Under the pieces are notes generated by a model that saw only the letters and a program-made list of their open reading frames with translations, ran no database searches and was not told where the DNA came from. Of a DNA stretch of 6,973 nucleotides, positions 1 through 6,349 are shown piece by piece. How positions within the stretch are numbered: the first letter of the stretch is position 1; each line of letters starts with the position of its first letter. The translations under genes and the position numbers were made by a program. Origin of the DNA: Bacteroidia bacterium. GTDB lineage: Bacteria > Bacteroidota > Bacteroidia > Bacteroidales > Dysgonomonadaceae. The stretch is taken from contig JAUNRY010000115.1 in the NCBI GenBank assembly GCA_030539475.1, positions 1 to 6,973 on the forward strand. Direction: 5' to 3'.

Positions 1-177
1 CTCACATCCACCGGAAAAGGTTCCGATATTATGATCCCGATGGCCATACCCACTTTCGGCGGTATGCTCATTCAATCGATGACCATGTTCGTGGTGCCGA
101 TACTTCAGTGTTGGTGGCGCGAAAGTGTGATAAGAAAACGAGAATCTACCGCCGCGTCCGAAGGATTGCCTGTCTGA
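1..177 (+). CDS. cusA: CusA/CzcA-family heavy-metal efflux RND transporter, C-terminal fragment
   Basis: This is the last 58 codons of a gene whose 5' part lies before the window; it stops at TGA 175-177. The frame reads STGKGSDIMIPMAIPTFGG at residues 3-21, then FVVPI and CWW, and ends in a basic tail (VIRKRES). The order 'TGxGSDxMxPMAxPxxGG', then a hydrophobic helix ending in FVVP, is the typical end of the last transmembrane helices of the heavy-metal RND pumps CusA, CzcA and SilA. The family sits in the inner membrane and uses proton influx to move metal ions into the adaptor and outer-membrane channel. The downstream channel, adaptor and HMA lipoprotein genes fit this role. The fragment does not show the substrate: copper or silver is inferred from the Met- and Cys-rich neighbours, and a Czc-type divalent pump remains possible. 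Confidence 0.88.
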   Translation, partial: LTSTGKGSDIMIPMAIPTFGGMLIQSMTMFVVPILQCWWRESVIRKRESTAASEGLPV

Positions 178-285
178 TGCGTAAAAAGACGGAAGACGGA
201 AGGCCGATGCCGGATGTTCTAACAACCTTCCTGTCTAAAAGTCTTGTTTCTAATGTCTTGGTTCTTTGTTCTAAAATTATAAAAG

Positions 286-1740
286 ATGAAAAATTTAAAA
301 TACAAACTATTATTGCTGTTTTTTTCAGTATCGGCAAGCGCAATTCTTGCTCAGACAGAAACGCTTGCCGGTTACCTGGAAATAGCGGTTAAAAACAATC
401 CGGGGCTGAAAGCCGATTACCTGTCCTATCAGGCAGCGTTGCAAAAAATACCGCAAGCCGGAGCCATTCCCGATCCGCAACTCGATATCGGGTATTACCC
501 CAAACCGATGGATATCATCGACGGAAGCCGTGTAGCGGATTTCACGCTGATGCAGATGTTTCCGTGGTTCGGTACGCGAAGAGCCGCCCAAACCGAAGCG
601 GAGCACATGGCCAATATGGAGTTTGAAAAGTTCAGGGAAACGCGCGATAATCTCTATTTAAGCATTTATACACAGTGGTTTATCTTGTGCAGCCTGGAAC
701 AGCAGCTTTTGAACAGCCGCGAAAACCGCAAGTTTTTGGAGCAACTCGAAGCATTGGCCATTCGCAGGTTTGCATCGCCGTCGGGTTCGTCGTCGGGATT
801 CTCTACGCCCGCGCCCGTTTCTTCACCTGCCGCGCCTTCTTCGCCGGCAGGCGGAATGAGTTCGATGGCGGGAATGGCATCATCGGGCAGCCAGCCGATG
901 GTGCAAAGCAGTGGTATGTCATCGATGAGCGGTTCGGGAAGCGGCATGCCGGGGATGAACACGAGTTCGCCCGGAATGTCCGAAGTTCTCCGCATTCAGC
1001 TGGAAATGATAGAGCTGGATAGCAATATCGAGAGCATTCAATCGGAAATAAAAGCCGAAAAAGCGAAATTCAACGCTTTGCTGAATCGTCCGGCAGAAAG
1101 CGAGGTAAACATTCCCGATTCGTTCGAAAAAATCCCGTTCAACCTCGATGTAACTTCGGCAATGGCTAAAATATCGGCTCAAAATCCCATGCTGGGAATG
1201 ATAAACCAGGAAGAACTTGCCTACAAAGCCAAAGCCGAAATGGACAAGAAAATGAGTATGCCGATGCTGGGCGTGGGGCTTCAGTATTCGTTGATAAAAG
1301 AGCGGATGGATATGGGTATTCCGGTTACCGATATGAACGGGATGGATATGCTTATGCCGATGGTTTCCATAAGTATTCCTATTTTCAGGAATAAATACCG
1401 GGCGCAACAAAAGGAAAGCGAATACCTGCAACAATCGGCACGCGAAAAATACGCCGAAACGTACAACACGTTGGAAGCCGAACTGTTTCAGGCCAGGCAT
1501 CAGCTGGAAAATGCCGAAAGGCAAATAGAGCTGCTCAAAAAGCAAACCGAGCTTGCCCACACCACCTACAAGTTGGTGATGCAGGAGTTCGTAACGGGAA
1601 AAAGCAATTTGGCCGATGCAATTCAGGTGCAGCGCCAATTACTCGATTACCGGCTTAAACACTCGGAATCTGTTGCTACTTACAACACCATGGTAGCGTC
1701 GGCACAGCGGTTAATTTCATTTAAAGAAACAGAAAAATGA
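286..1740 (+). CDS. TolC-family outer-membrane efflux channel with Met-rich insert (CusC role)
   Basis: A 484-residue outer-membrane factor, predicted to form the exit duct of the metal efflux complex. A basic, hydrophobic signal peptide ends near SAILAQ (residues 18-23). There is no lipobox Cys, unlike E. coli CusC. The two-repeat TolC layout is visible. Helices at about 100-163 and 232-268 (ending in ALLNRP) form repeat one. Helices at about 370-433 and 440-480 form repeat two, with a tip sequence EFVTGKSNLADAIQVQ at 434-449. In repeat one the equivalent tip, between RRFAS and SEVLRIQ, is expanded by about 65 residues rich in Ser, Gly, Pro and Met (164-231, nine Met). A second Met cluster lies at 323-359 (ten Met), just before the strand-like VSISIPIF. 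The gene starts 108 nt after the pump stop, and no clear promoter is seen in that gap. Its stop codon overlaps a small ATG ORF as ATGA. Family membership is firm; copper or silver specificity is inferred. Confidence 0.9.
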   Translation: MKNLKYKLLLLFFSVSASAILAQTETLAGYLEIAVKNNPGLKADYLSYQAALQKIPQAGAIPDPQLDIGYYPKPMDIIDGSRVADFTLMQMFPWFGTRRAAQTEAEHMANMEFEKFRETRDNLYLSIYTQWFILCSLEQQLLNSRENRKFLEQLEALAIRRFASPSGSSSGFSTPAPVSSPAAPSSPAGGMSSMAGMASSGSQPMVQSSGMSSMSGSGSGMPGMNTSSPGMSEVLRIQLEMIELDSNIESIQSEIKAEKAKFNALLNRPAESEVNIPDSFEKIPFNLDVTSAMAKISAQNPMLGMINQEELAYKAKAEMDKKMSMPMLGVGLQYSLIKERMDMGIPVTDMNGMDMLMPMVSISIPIFRNKYRAQQKESEYLQQSAREKYAETYNTLEAELFQARHQLENAERQIELLKKQTELAHTTYKLVMQEFVTGKSNLADAIQVQRQLLDYRLKHSESVATYNTMVASAQRLISFKETEK

Positions 1741-1820
1741 CACAATTGATCGCAACCTTTTATTTAGATGATGTTTTGCGTCTCGAAAAGGAACGAATTA
1801 TACTTATTCAACGAACTTAA
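1737..1820 (+). CDS. Possible 27-residue small ORF bridging the channel and adaptor genes
   Basis: The ATG at 1737 overlaps the TolC-like stop codon in an ATGA arrangement. The frame stays open for 27 codons and stops at TAA 1818-1820, 16 nt before the adaptor ATG. The peptide begins MTQLIATFYLDDVLRLEKER and ends IILIQRT. I recognise no domain, signal peptide or metal-binding residue. It fills most of the 96-nt gap, so one plausible role is to carry ribosomes from one gene to the next (translational coupling) rather than to make a functional peptide. Chance is also a fair explanation at this length. It is listed because of the exact stop/start overlap and its placement. Confidence 0.22.
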   Translation: MTQLIATFYLDDVLRLEKERIILIQRT

Positions 1821-1836
1821 CTAACGATATTTAAAT

Positions 1837-3417
1837 ATGAACTCAACAATAAAAAAAGCATTCAACAACCGATACCTCAGAAATAGGAACGTGCGCTACG
1901 GGTTAATATTTCTGGCCGGCATTTTGCTTGGCTGGCTGCTATTCGGAAGCCGCGGCGGCCACGAAAGCGGCGATGCCCACGGCCATTCTCACGAACAAGC
2001 TGCTGCCACGGTCTGGACTTGCTCCATGCACCCACAAATAAAGATGGAGAAACCCGGAAAATGTCCGTTGTGCGCCATGGATTTAATCCCGCTCACTTCG
2101 TCCGGTGGCGGTGATGCGGTTGACCCCGATGCCATCCGGCTGTCCGGCGAAGCCATTGCCTTGGCCAATATCCAAACTACCGTTGTGAGCCGGCAAAATC
2201 CGGTAAAAGATATTCAACTTTTCGGAACCATACAGGTAGATGAGCGTTTGTCGCAGTCGCAAACATCGCACGTGAACGGCCGGATTGAGAAACTTTTCGT
2301 GAATTTCACCGGTGAGAGCCTCCGGCAAGGGCAAACCATCGCTACCGTTTATTCGCCCGAATTGCTCAATGCACAACAAGAACTGCTCGAAGCCGTAAAA
2401 ATGGAATCCGTGCAACCTATGCTGCTTCAGGCAGCCCGGGAAAAACTTCGTTTGTGGAAACTGACGGACGAACAAATTGCCGCCATCGAAAAATCGGGAG
2501 TAGCGAGCCCGCTGGTGGAGATTAAATCCAATTCCGGCGGTGTGGTAATTACCAAAAACGTGAATCAGGGCGATTACATCAGCCAGGGAAACGTGTTGCT
2601 CAGCGTGGCCAATCTGTCGCAGGTTTGGGCTATGTTTGACGCTTACGAATCGGATTTGCCTTTTCTGAAAGTGGGCGACAACATCGAATTTAGCTTGCAG
2701 GCCATTCCGGGAAAAACGTTCAGCGGGAAAATTTCGTTTATCGATCCGTTGCTCGACAAAAATACCCGGACATCGAAAGTACGCGTTGTAACTTCCAACC
2801 CCGGCATGCAGCTGAAACCCGAAATGTTCGCTTCCGCCAGGGTAACCGCTCCGCTCAGACAACACAGCAACCAGGTTGTAATTCCTAACTCGGCGGTGCT
2901 GTGGACCGGAAAACGCTCCATTGTTTACGTGAAACAACCCAATGCCGAAACGCCCGCATTTATGCTTCGCGAAGTGGATTTGGGGCCATCGTTGGGAGGC
3001 GCCTACGTGGTGCTTTCGGGGCTTAACGACGGCGACGAAATTGTTACAAACGGCGCCTTCACCATCGATGCTACCGCCCAGTTGGAAGGCAAGCGCAGCA
3101 TGATGAATATGGACGTTGGGCAGAAAAATATCGACCCCGAGTCAACAAAAGGGGAGCATGCGACGTTAATGGTACAAGGCCTTTGCGAAATGTGTAAAGA
3201 TAGGATTGAGAAAACCGCACGCGGCATAAACGGAGTTTACTCCGCCGTGTGGGAGTTGAAAACTCGGGAATTGCACCTCGATTTCGACAAAGCCCTAACA
3301 AGCAAAGCTGCAATCAGTAAAGCGGTTGCGGCTGTCGGCCACGATACCGACATGCATAAAGCCGATAACAACGTTTACGAAGCGTTGCCGGCTTGTTGTA
3401 AATATCGTGAACAATAA
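1837..3417 (+). CDS. cusB: CusB-type periplasmic adaptor with heavy-metal-binding motif and C-terminal HMA-like domain
   Basis: A 526-residue membrane fusion protein linking the RND pump to the outer-membrane channel. A basic N-terminus precedes one transmembrane segment at about 21-37. Next comes a His-rich linker (HESGDAHGHSH, 42-52). A heavy-metal-binding motif follows: WTCSMHP at 60-66, then CPLCAMDL at 76-83. This is the short Cys/Met/His module found on many CusB/CzcB adaptors. The adaptor core comes after it: lipoyl halves at about 145-172 and 230-262, a helical hairpin at 173-222, a beta-barrel at 265-340 and a membrane-proximal domain at about 343-425. The last 80 residues are an added HMA-like domain with CEMCKDRIEK (C450, C453), GHDTD and a terminal CCKYR (C520, C521). 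At about 526 residues it is longer than a plain CusB (about 400) because of these additions. Copper or silver is the most likely cargo, by inference from the motif set. Confidence 0.92.
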   Translation: MNSTIKKAFNNRYLRNRNVRYGLIFLAGILLGWLLFGSRGGHESGDAHGHSHEQAAATVWTCSMHPQIKMEKPGKCPLCAMDLIPLTSSGGGDAVDPDAIRLSGEAIALANIQTTVVSRQNPVKDIQLFGTIQVDERLSQSQTSHVNGRIEKLFVNFTGESLRQGQTIATVYSPELLNAQQELLEAVKMESVQPMLLQAAREKLRLWKLTDEQIAAIEKSGVASPLVEIKSNSGGVVITKNVNQGDYISQGNVLLSVANLSQVWAMFDAYESDLPFLKVGDNIEFSLQAIPGKTFSGKISFIDPLLDKNTRTSKVRVVTSNPGMQLKPEMFASARVTAPLRQHSNQVVIPNSAVLWTGKRSIVYVKQPNAETPAFMLREVDLGPSLGGAYVVLSGLNDGDEIVTNGAFTIDATAQLEGKRSMMNMDVGQKNIDPESTKGEHATLMVQGLCEMCKDRIEKTARGINGVYSAVWELKTRELHLDFDKALTSKAAISKAVAAVGHDTDMHKADNNVYEALPACCKYREQ

Positions 3418-3453
3418 AAAGAAAAAAGTTTAATTTAAAAAACGCAGAAAAAA

Positions 3454-3849
3454 ATGAAAAAGTATGTTTTAGTAACAGCTATGGCTGTATTTGTAATGTT
3501 TACGGCTTGTAATACAGGCGGTTCGAGAAATGCTTCCGATTCCTCGGCTGATGCTCCGGCCACTGAAATGATGGCGGCCGACGAGCAACACGCCGAAATG
3601 AATGTGGGAGGCAGTTGCGAAATGTGCAAAGACCGGATTGAGAAAGTGGCCGGTGAGATTGAAGGTGTAACGTTGGCATCGTACGATTTGGAGAATGAAA
3701 AACTGCATTTCCATTTCGACGGTTCCAAAACCAAGGTTGAAACCGTAAGCAAAGCGCTTGCCGCGGCAGGCCACGATACCGATAACGACAAAGCTCCCGA
3801 CGATGTCTATAACTCTCTGCCCGGTTGCTGCAAGTACAGGGATTTGTAA
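3454..3849 (+). CDS. HMA-domain periplasmic lipoprotein, paralogue of the adaptor C-terminus
   Basis: A 131-residue protein with a lipoprotein signal: a basic start, a hydrophobic core and the lipobox FTAC with C19 as the lipidated residue. A low-complexity linker (about 20-48, rich in Ser, Ala, Asp, Met) leads into an HMA-like fold. This carries the metal-site loop CEMCKDRIEK (C55, C58), GHDTD at 106-110 and a C-terminal LPGCCKYR (C125, C126). By hand alignment about 43 of 79 residues match the adaptor's C-terminal domain, including the whole CEMCKDRIEK block, and the DNA there is also nearly the same, so the two share a recent common origin. It starts 36 nt after the adaptor stop and is probably cotranscribed. 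A likely role, by inference, is a membrane-anchored periplasmic metal chaperone that feeds the exporter, playing the part CusF plays in E. coli without being related to it. Confidence 0.88.
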   Translation: MKKYVLVTAMAVFVMFTACNTGGSRNASDSSADAPATEMMAADEQHAEMNVGGSCEMCKDRIEKVAGEIEGVTLASYDLENEKLHFHFDGSKTKVETVSKALAAAGHDTDNDKAPDDVYNSLPGCCKYRDL

Positions 3850-3873
3850 AAAATAAGTTCTTATCGAAGTAAA

Positions 3874-3915
3874 AAAACGCCCGATTCTGTATGTTCTTAC
3901 AAAATCGGGTGTTTT
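3874..3915 (+). terminator. Rho-independent terminator after the metal-efflux operon
   Basis: Arms 3874-3891 and 3898-3915 form an 18-position stem with a 6-nt loop (TGTTCT). There is one C/A mismatch (3887/3902) and one G-U wobble (3879/3910). The stem core is CGCCCGATT paired with AATCGGGTG. The left arm starts in an A-run and the right arm ends in TTTT followed by AATTT, so it could act in both directions. It lies 25 nt after the lipoprotein stop and marks the end of the operon. Confidence 0.88.
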
Positions 3916-3943
3916 AATTTCCGGTTAACTGTTTAATTTTTTC

Positions 3944-3951
3944 TATATTTG
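3944..3951 (+). promoter_or_regulatory. Bacteroidota-type -7 element for the GH16 gene
   Basis: TATATTTG matches the Bacteroidota -7 consensus TAnnTTTG exactly and lies 24 nt before the GH16 ATG, just after the operon terminator. No good -33 TTTG box is seen at the usual distance, so the call rests on the -7 match and its position. Transcription would start near 3957, giving a leader of about 20 nt. Confidence 0.5.
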
Positions 3952-3975
3952 TACTTTCAATAAAAACAACGGATT

Positions 3976-4779
3976 ATGAAGAACTTTTTTCCGCTACTTA
4001 TTTTGCCGGCTTTTTTCTTTGCCGCAGTATCTTGTAATCAAACAAAAACCGAAACCGACAACGATAAATGGACGCTGGTTTGGGAAGACGATTTTAAAGG
4101 TAAGCAAATAGATACCACCAAATGGTCGAAAATTCCGCGCGGACGTAGCGACTGGAACAATTACATGAGCGATTACGATGAGTTGTATGCCGTGGAAGAC
4201 GGAAACCTGGTGCTTCGCGGCATTCAAAACACCGTTTTGCCAAACGATACAGCTCCGTATTTAACGGGCGGCGTTTATACCAAAGATAAACAAACATTCG
4301 GGTTCGGACGGTTGGAAATAAGAGCGAAGCTCAATCCGGCAATCGGTGCGTGGCCTGCGTTCTGGATGCTTCCCGAAGAAGGGAAATGGCCCGACGGCGG
4401 TGAAATAGACATCATGGAACGGTTGAACCACGATAAACTTATTTATCAGACCGTGCATTCTTCTTATACACAAATAGACAGTTTAAGGCTAAACCCGCCG
4501 GCAAGCACGATTGTGGGAATGAAACCCGACGATTACAACGTGTACGCGCTGGAAAAATATCCGGACAGCCTGGTGTTTTATGTAAACGATACCCGCACAA
4601 AAAATTATCCGCGTGCAGTAACCGAACACGAAGGCCAATTCCCTTTTGCCGATCAGGAGTTTTACCTGCTGCTCGATATGCAGTTGGGCGGCAGTTGGGT
4701 GGGAGCGGTTAATCCCGCGGAACTGCCGGTGGAAATGCAGATCGACTGGGTGCGGTATTATGAACCCAACGAGCCGTAA
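3976..4779 (+). CDS. Glycoside hydrolase family 16 (GH16) secreted lipoprotein
   Basis: A 267-residue single-domain endo-glycanase. The leader ends in AVSC, making C20 the probable lipid anchor. The -3 residue is Ala, so the lipobox is slightly atypical. The GH16 beta-sandwich follows: WTLVWEDDF at 32-40, FGFGRLEIRAKL at 108-119, WPAFWMLP at 126-133, and the catalytic motif EIDIME at 143-148, in which E143 is the expected nucleophile, D145 the helper and E148 the acid/base. The EXDXXE spacing (with beta-bulge) is that of laminarinase-like GH16 enzymes. The fold closes with LGGSWVG (237-243) and DWVRYY (257-262). The substrate cannot be read from sequence alone. Beta-1,3-glucan is the default, but some Bacteroides GH16 enzymes with a similar N-terminal 'RGRSDWNNYMS' look act on mucin-type O-glycans or other galactans. 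No SusC/D or other CAZyme is beside it here. Confidence 0.93.
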   Translation: MKNFFPLLILPAFFFAAVSCNQTKTETDNDKWTLVWEDDFKGKQIDTTKWSKIPRGRSDWNNYMSDYDELYAVEDGNLVLRGIQNTVLPNDTAPYLTGGVYTKDKQTFGFGRLEIRAKLNPAIGAWPAFWMLPEEGKWPDGGEIDIMERLNHDKLIYQTVHSSYTQIDSLRLNPPASTIVGMKPDDYNVYALEKYPDSLVFYVNDTRTKNYPRAVTEHEGQFPFADQEFYLLLDMQLGGSWVGAVNPAELPVEMQIDWVRYYEPNEP

Positions 4780-4784
4780 GAAGC

Positions 4785-4806
4785 AGCCGTTAATGAGTTA
4801 ACAGCT
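4785..4806. terminator. Possible bidirectional terminator between convergent GH16 and ThuA genes
   Basis: The 29-nt gap between the two convergent stop codons holds an inverted repeat: AGCCGTTAA (4785-4793), loop TGAG, and TTAACAGCT (4798-4806), with one C/A mismatch. A short TTTT lies downstream on the + strand (4817-4820). The stem is AT-rich and weak, but its position exactly between converging genes supports a terminator role. Confidence 0.35.
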
Positions 4807-4808
4807 AC

Positions 4809-5630
4809 TTAAACAGTTTTATATATCGGGCTAACCCATTTCTCCGCAGGAGCGTACTTGCTCTGAACCGCCCATCGGATTCCTCTTTTTTGAATTTCCA
4901 GCGCTTCGGGAACTTCAAAATCTTTCATCACGTGTCCCAGCGATGAGTAGAAAACGCGTCCGTTTCCGTACTGTTTTTTCCATACAACGGGAACAACGCT
5001 TCCATCAATCCACGGCGCATGCTCACCGGTAAAGGTGGTGGTAGCAAGCACTTTCACATTGGGATCAATGTGCATGTAATACTGTTCGGAGTGCATATCA
5101 AAATTTTTCAGTCCGCGGGTAACCTCGTCTTTGCGGTCGGTAATCTCTACGCTGTAATCGATAACACCGCCGGGATGCGACACCCATTGTCCGCCAACCA
5201 TAAACTGGTATTCGGTATTTTGCCGGAAAGAATCGCCGATGCCGCCGTGCCATCCGGCAAACCCGCATCCGTTTTTTATGGCTTCCAGCAACCCTTTTTC
5301 CTGTTCTTCGGATATTTCAGCCATGGTTACGATCTGGATAATCAGGTCCAGCGACTGCATCAGCTCTTTATCGGCGTATTTGTCGAGGCTGTCTGACACA
5401 ATAACATCCGCCCCTTCCGATTTGAGCCACGGCACAAAAATATCCACGGACTGATCGGGTTCGTGGCCGTCCCAGCCTCCGTAAACGTATAAGATTTTTT
5501 TGCCTTTTAATGCCGTGTTTTTCGGGTTCGAAACCACTTTTTGTGCCGGTAAATTCTTGGGTAATAAAATGGCGCCCACGCCCAGCGCAACGGATGAGCC
5601 GATAAATTTGCGACGCGATAAATTTCTCAT
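4809..5630 (-). CDS. ThuA-domain protein with Tat-type signal
   Basis: A 273-residue protein of the ThuA-like (class I glutamine amidotransferase-like fold) family. The N-terminus has a twin-arginine motif, SRRKFIG (5-11), followed by a hydrophobic stretch (13-23) and an AQ cleavage region near 29-30, so export by Tat is likely. Family marks are KKILYVYGGWDGHEP (44-58), GFAGWHGG (123-130), GGQW with H152-P-G-G (146-155), HSEQYY (180-185) and PVVWKKQYGNGRVFYSSLGH (214-233). ThuA was named for trehalose utilisation in rhizobia. In Bacteroidota the family is common near sugar oxidoreductases and glycan-degradation genes, but its reaction is not settled, so I assign no substrate. It starts 13 nt after the queF stop and is probably cotranscribed with it, an odd pairing because no shared pathway is known. 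Confidence 0.9.
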   Translation of the reverse strand: MRNLSRRKFIGSSVALGVGAILLPKNLPAQKVVSNPKNTALKGKKILYVYGGWDGHEPDQSVDIFVPWLKSEGADVIVSDSLDKYADKELMQSLDLIIQIVTMAEISEEQEKGLLEAIKNGCGFAGWHGGIGDSFRQNTEYQFMVGGQWVSHPGGVIDYSVEITDRKDEVTRGLKNFDMHSEQYYMHIDPNVKVLATTTFTGEHAPWIDGSVVPVVWKKQYGNGRVFYSSLGHVMKDFEVPEALEIQKRGIRWAVQSKYAPAEKWVSPIYKTV

Positions 5631-5643
5631 ACTCTTTGTGTTG

Positions 5644-6102
5644 TTATAGTGAAAATGAATGGTTGAACAGTTTTTCTTCGGCCAGTTGGGCGTATTTTGT
5701 GCCGGGGCGGCCGTAGTTGGCGTACGGATAAATGCTTATCCCGCCGCGAGGCGTGAAAATTCCGGTAACCTCAATGTATTTGGGATTCATCAATTGGATG
5801 AGGTCTTTCATGATGATGTTTACGCAATCTTCGTGAAAAGCGCCGTGATTGCGAAAACTGAACAGGTATAGTTTCAGCGACTTGCTTTCCACCATTTTCA
5901 CATCGGGGATGTAATCGATGCGGATGGTGGCAAAATCGGGTTGATTCGTGATGGGGCACAAGCTGGTAAATTCGGGGCAATTGAAGGTAACCCGGTAATC
6001 GTTTCCCTGATGTTTGTTTTCAAAGGCTTCCAGCACATCGGGAGCATACTCTTGTTTGTATTCTGTTTTTTTGCCCAGCAGGCTCAAGTTCTCGGTTTGC
6101 AT
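5644..6102 (-). CDS. queF: NADPH-dependent 7-cyano-7-deazaguanine reductase QueF
   Basis: A cytoplasmic 152-residue enzyme of the short, single-domain (YkvM-type) QueF class. It reduces the nitrile of preQ0 to the primary amine preQ1 using two NADPH, a late step in queuosine tRNA modification. The substrate-binding and catalytic block FTSLCPITNQPD (45-56) supplies the thioimide-forming Cys49 and the proton donor Asp56. The QueF signature ESKSLKLYLFSFRNHG lies at 72-87, followed by H90-E91, which binds substrate. The spacings C49-D56-H90-E91 (+7, +41, +42) match those I recall for B. subtilis QueF (C55, D62, H96, E97). The PRGG...YP...YGRPG tail is also typical. The frame is complete, with start ATG at 6100-6102. 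A probable promoter lies 30 nt upstream, and the ThuA gene follows closely. No other queuosine gene is in view. Confidence 0.97.
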   Translation of the reverse strand: MQTENLSLLGKKTEYKQEYAPDVLEAFENKHQGNDYRVTFNCPEFTSLCPITNQPDFATIRIDYIPDVKMVESKSLKLYLFSFRNHGAFHEDCVNIIMKDLIQLMNPKYIEVTGIFTPRGGISIYPYANYGRPGTKYAQLAEEKLFNHSFSL

Positions 6103-6132
6103 AATGAAAAAAAATTAAAACGGACAACATGT

Positions 6133-6140
6133 CAAAAATA
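6133..6140 (-). promoter_or_regulatory. Bacteroidota-type -7 element for queF
   Basis: On the minus strand this reads TATTTTTG, an exact match to TAnnTTTG, 30 nt before the queF ATG. Transcription would start near 6127, giving a leader of about 25 nt. No clear TTTG -33 box is seen at 19-21 nt. The leader is too short for a preQ1 riboswitch. Confidence 0.5.
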
Positions 6141-6280
6141 CACAATAAATTCCGAATAGAAATGAATTTCCGAGTTTTTCTTTAAAGTTAAGGCATAACC
6201 CAAAAAACATCTGGATTCAACTATACGTTTGTTGATTTTTTTGGAGACTTCTCCTTGCGGACGAAGGGATGAGCCTGAGC

Positions 6281-6319
6281 ATAAAAAAAGAGGTATTCAT
6301 GTAACCTCATGAATACCTC
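6281..6319 (-). terminator. Rho-independent terminator of the CsbD-family gene
   Basis: A perfect 12-bp stem: GAGGTATTCATG at 6290-6301 pairs with CATGAATACCTC at 6308-6319 around the loop TAACCT. Read on the minus strand, the hairpin is followed at once by CTTTTTTTAT (6290-6281), the usual T-tract. It begins 30 nt after the CsbD stop codon, so it ends that transcript before queF. Confidence 0.92.
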
Positions 6320-6349
6320 CACAGTTAGCAGAAGAAAAAAATGTTTGAA

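Noticed and set aside
108..392. Plus-strand 94-codon ORF spanning the pump/channel gap
   Set aside because: It overlaps the end of the pump gene and the signal peptide of the channel gene in a different frame. The Arg/Cys-rich product has no recognisable feature.
919..1638. Long open frame on the minus strand inside the TolC-like gene (239 codons)
   Set aside because: It lies fully antisense to a clear family member, has an odd His/Phe/Arg-rich composition typical of shadow frames, and shows no domain.
2083..2937. Long open frame on the minus strand inside the adaptor gene (284 codons)
   Set aside because: It is antisense to the conserved CusB core and has shadow-frame composition.
6147..6175. 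Short repeat AAATTCCGA / AATTTCCGA upstream of queF
   Set aside because: The units are imperfect and very short in AT-rich DNA, with no clear operator symmetry.
6103..6240. Possible preQ1 riboswitch upstream of queF
   Set aside because: The predicted leader is only about 25 nt, and I could not find the C-rich hairpin plus A-rich tail of the preQ1-I class on the minus strand.
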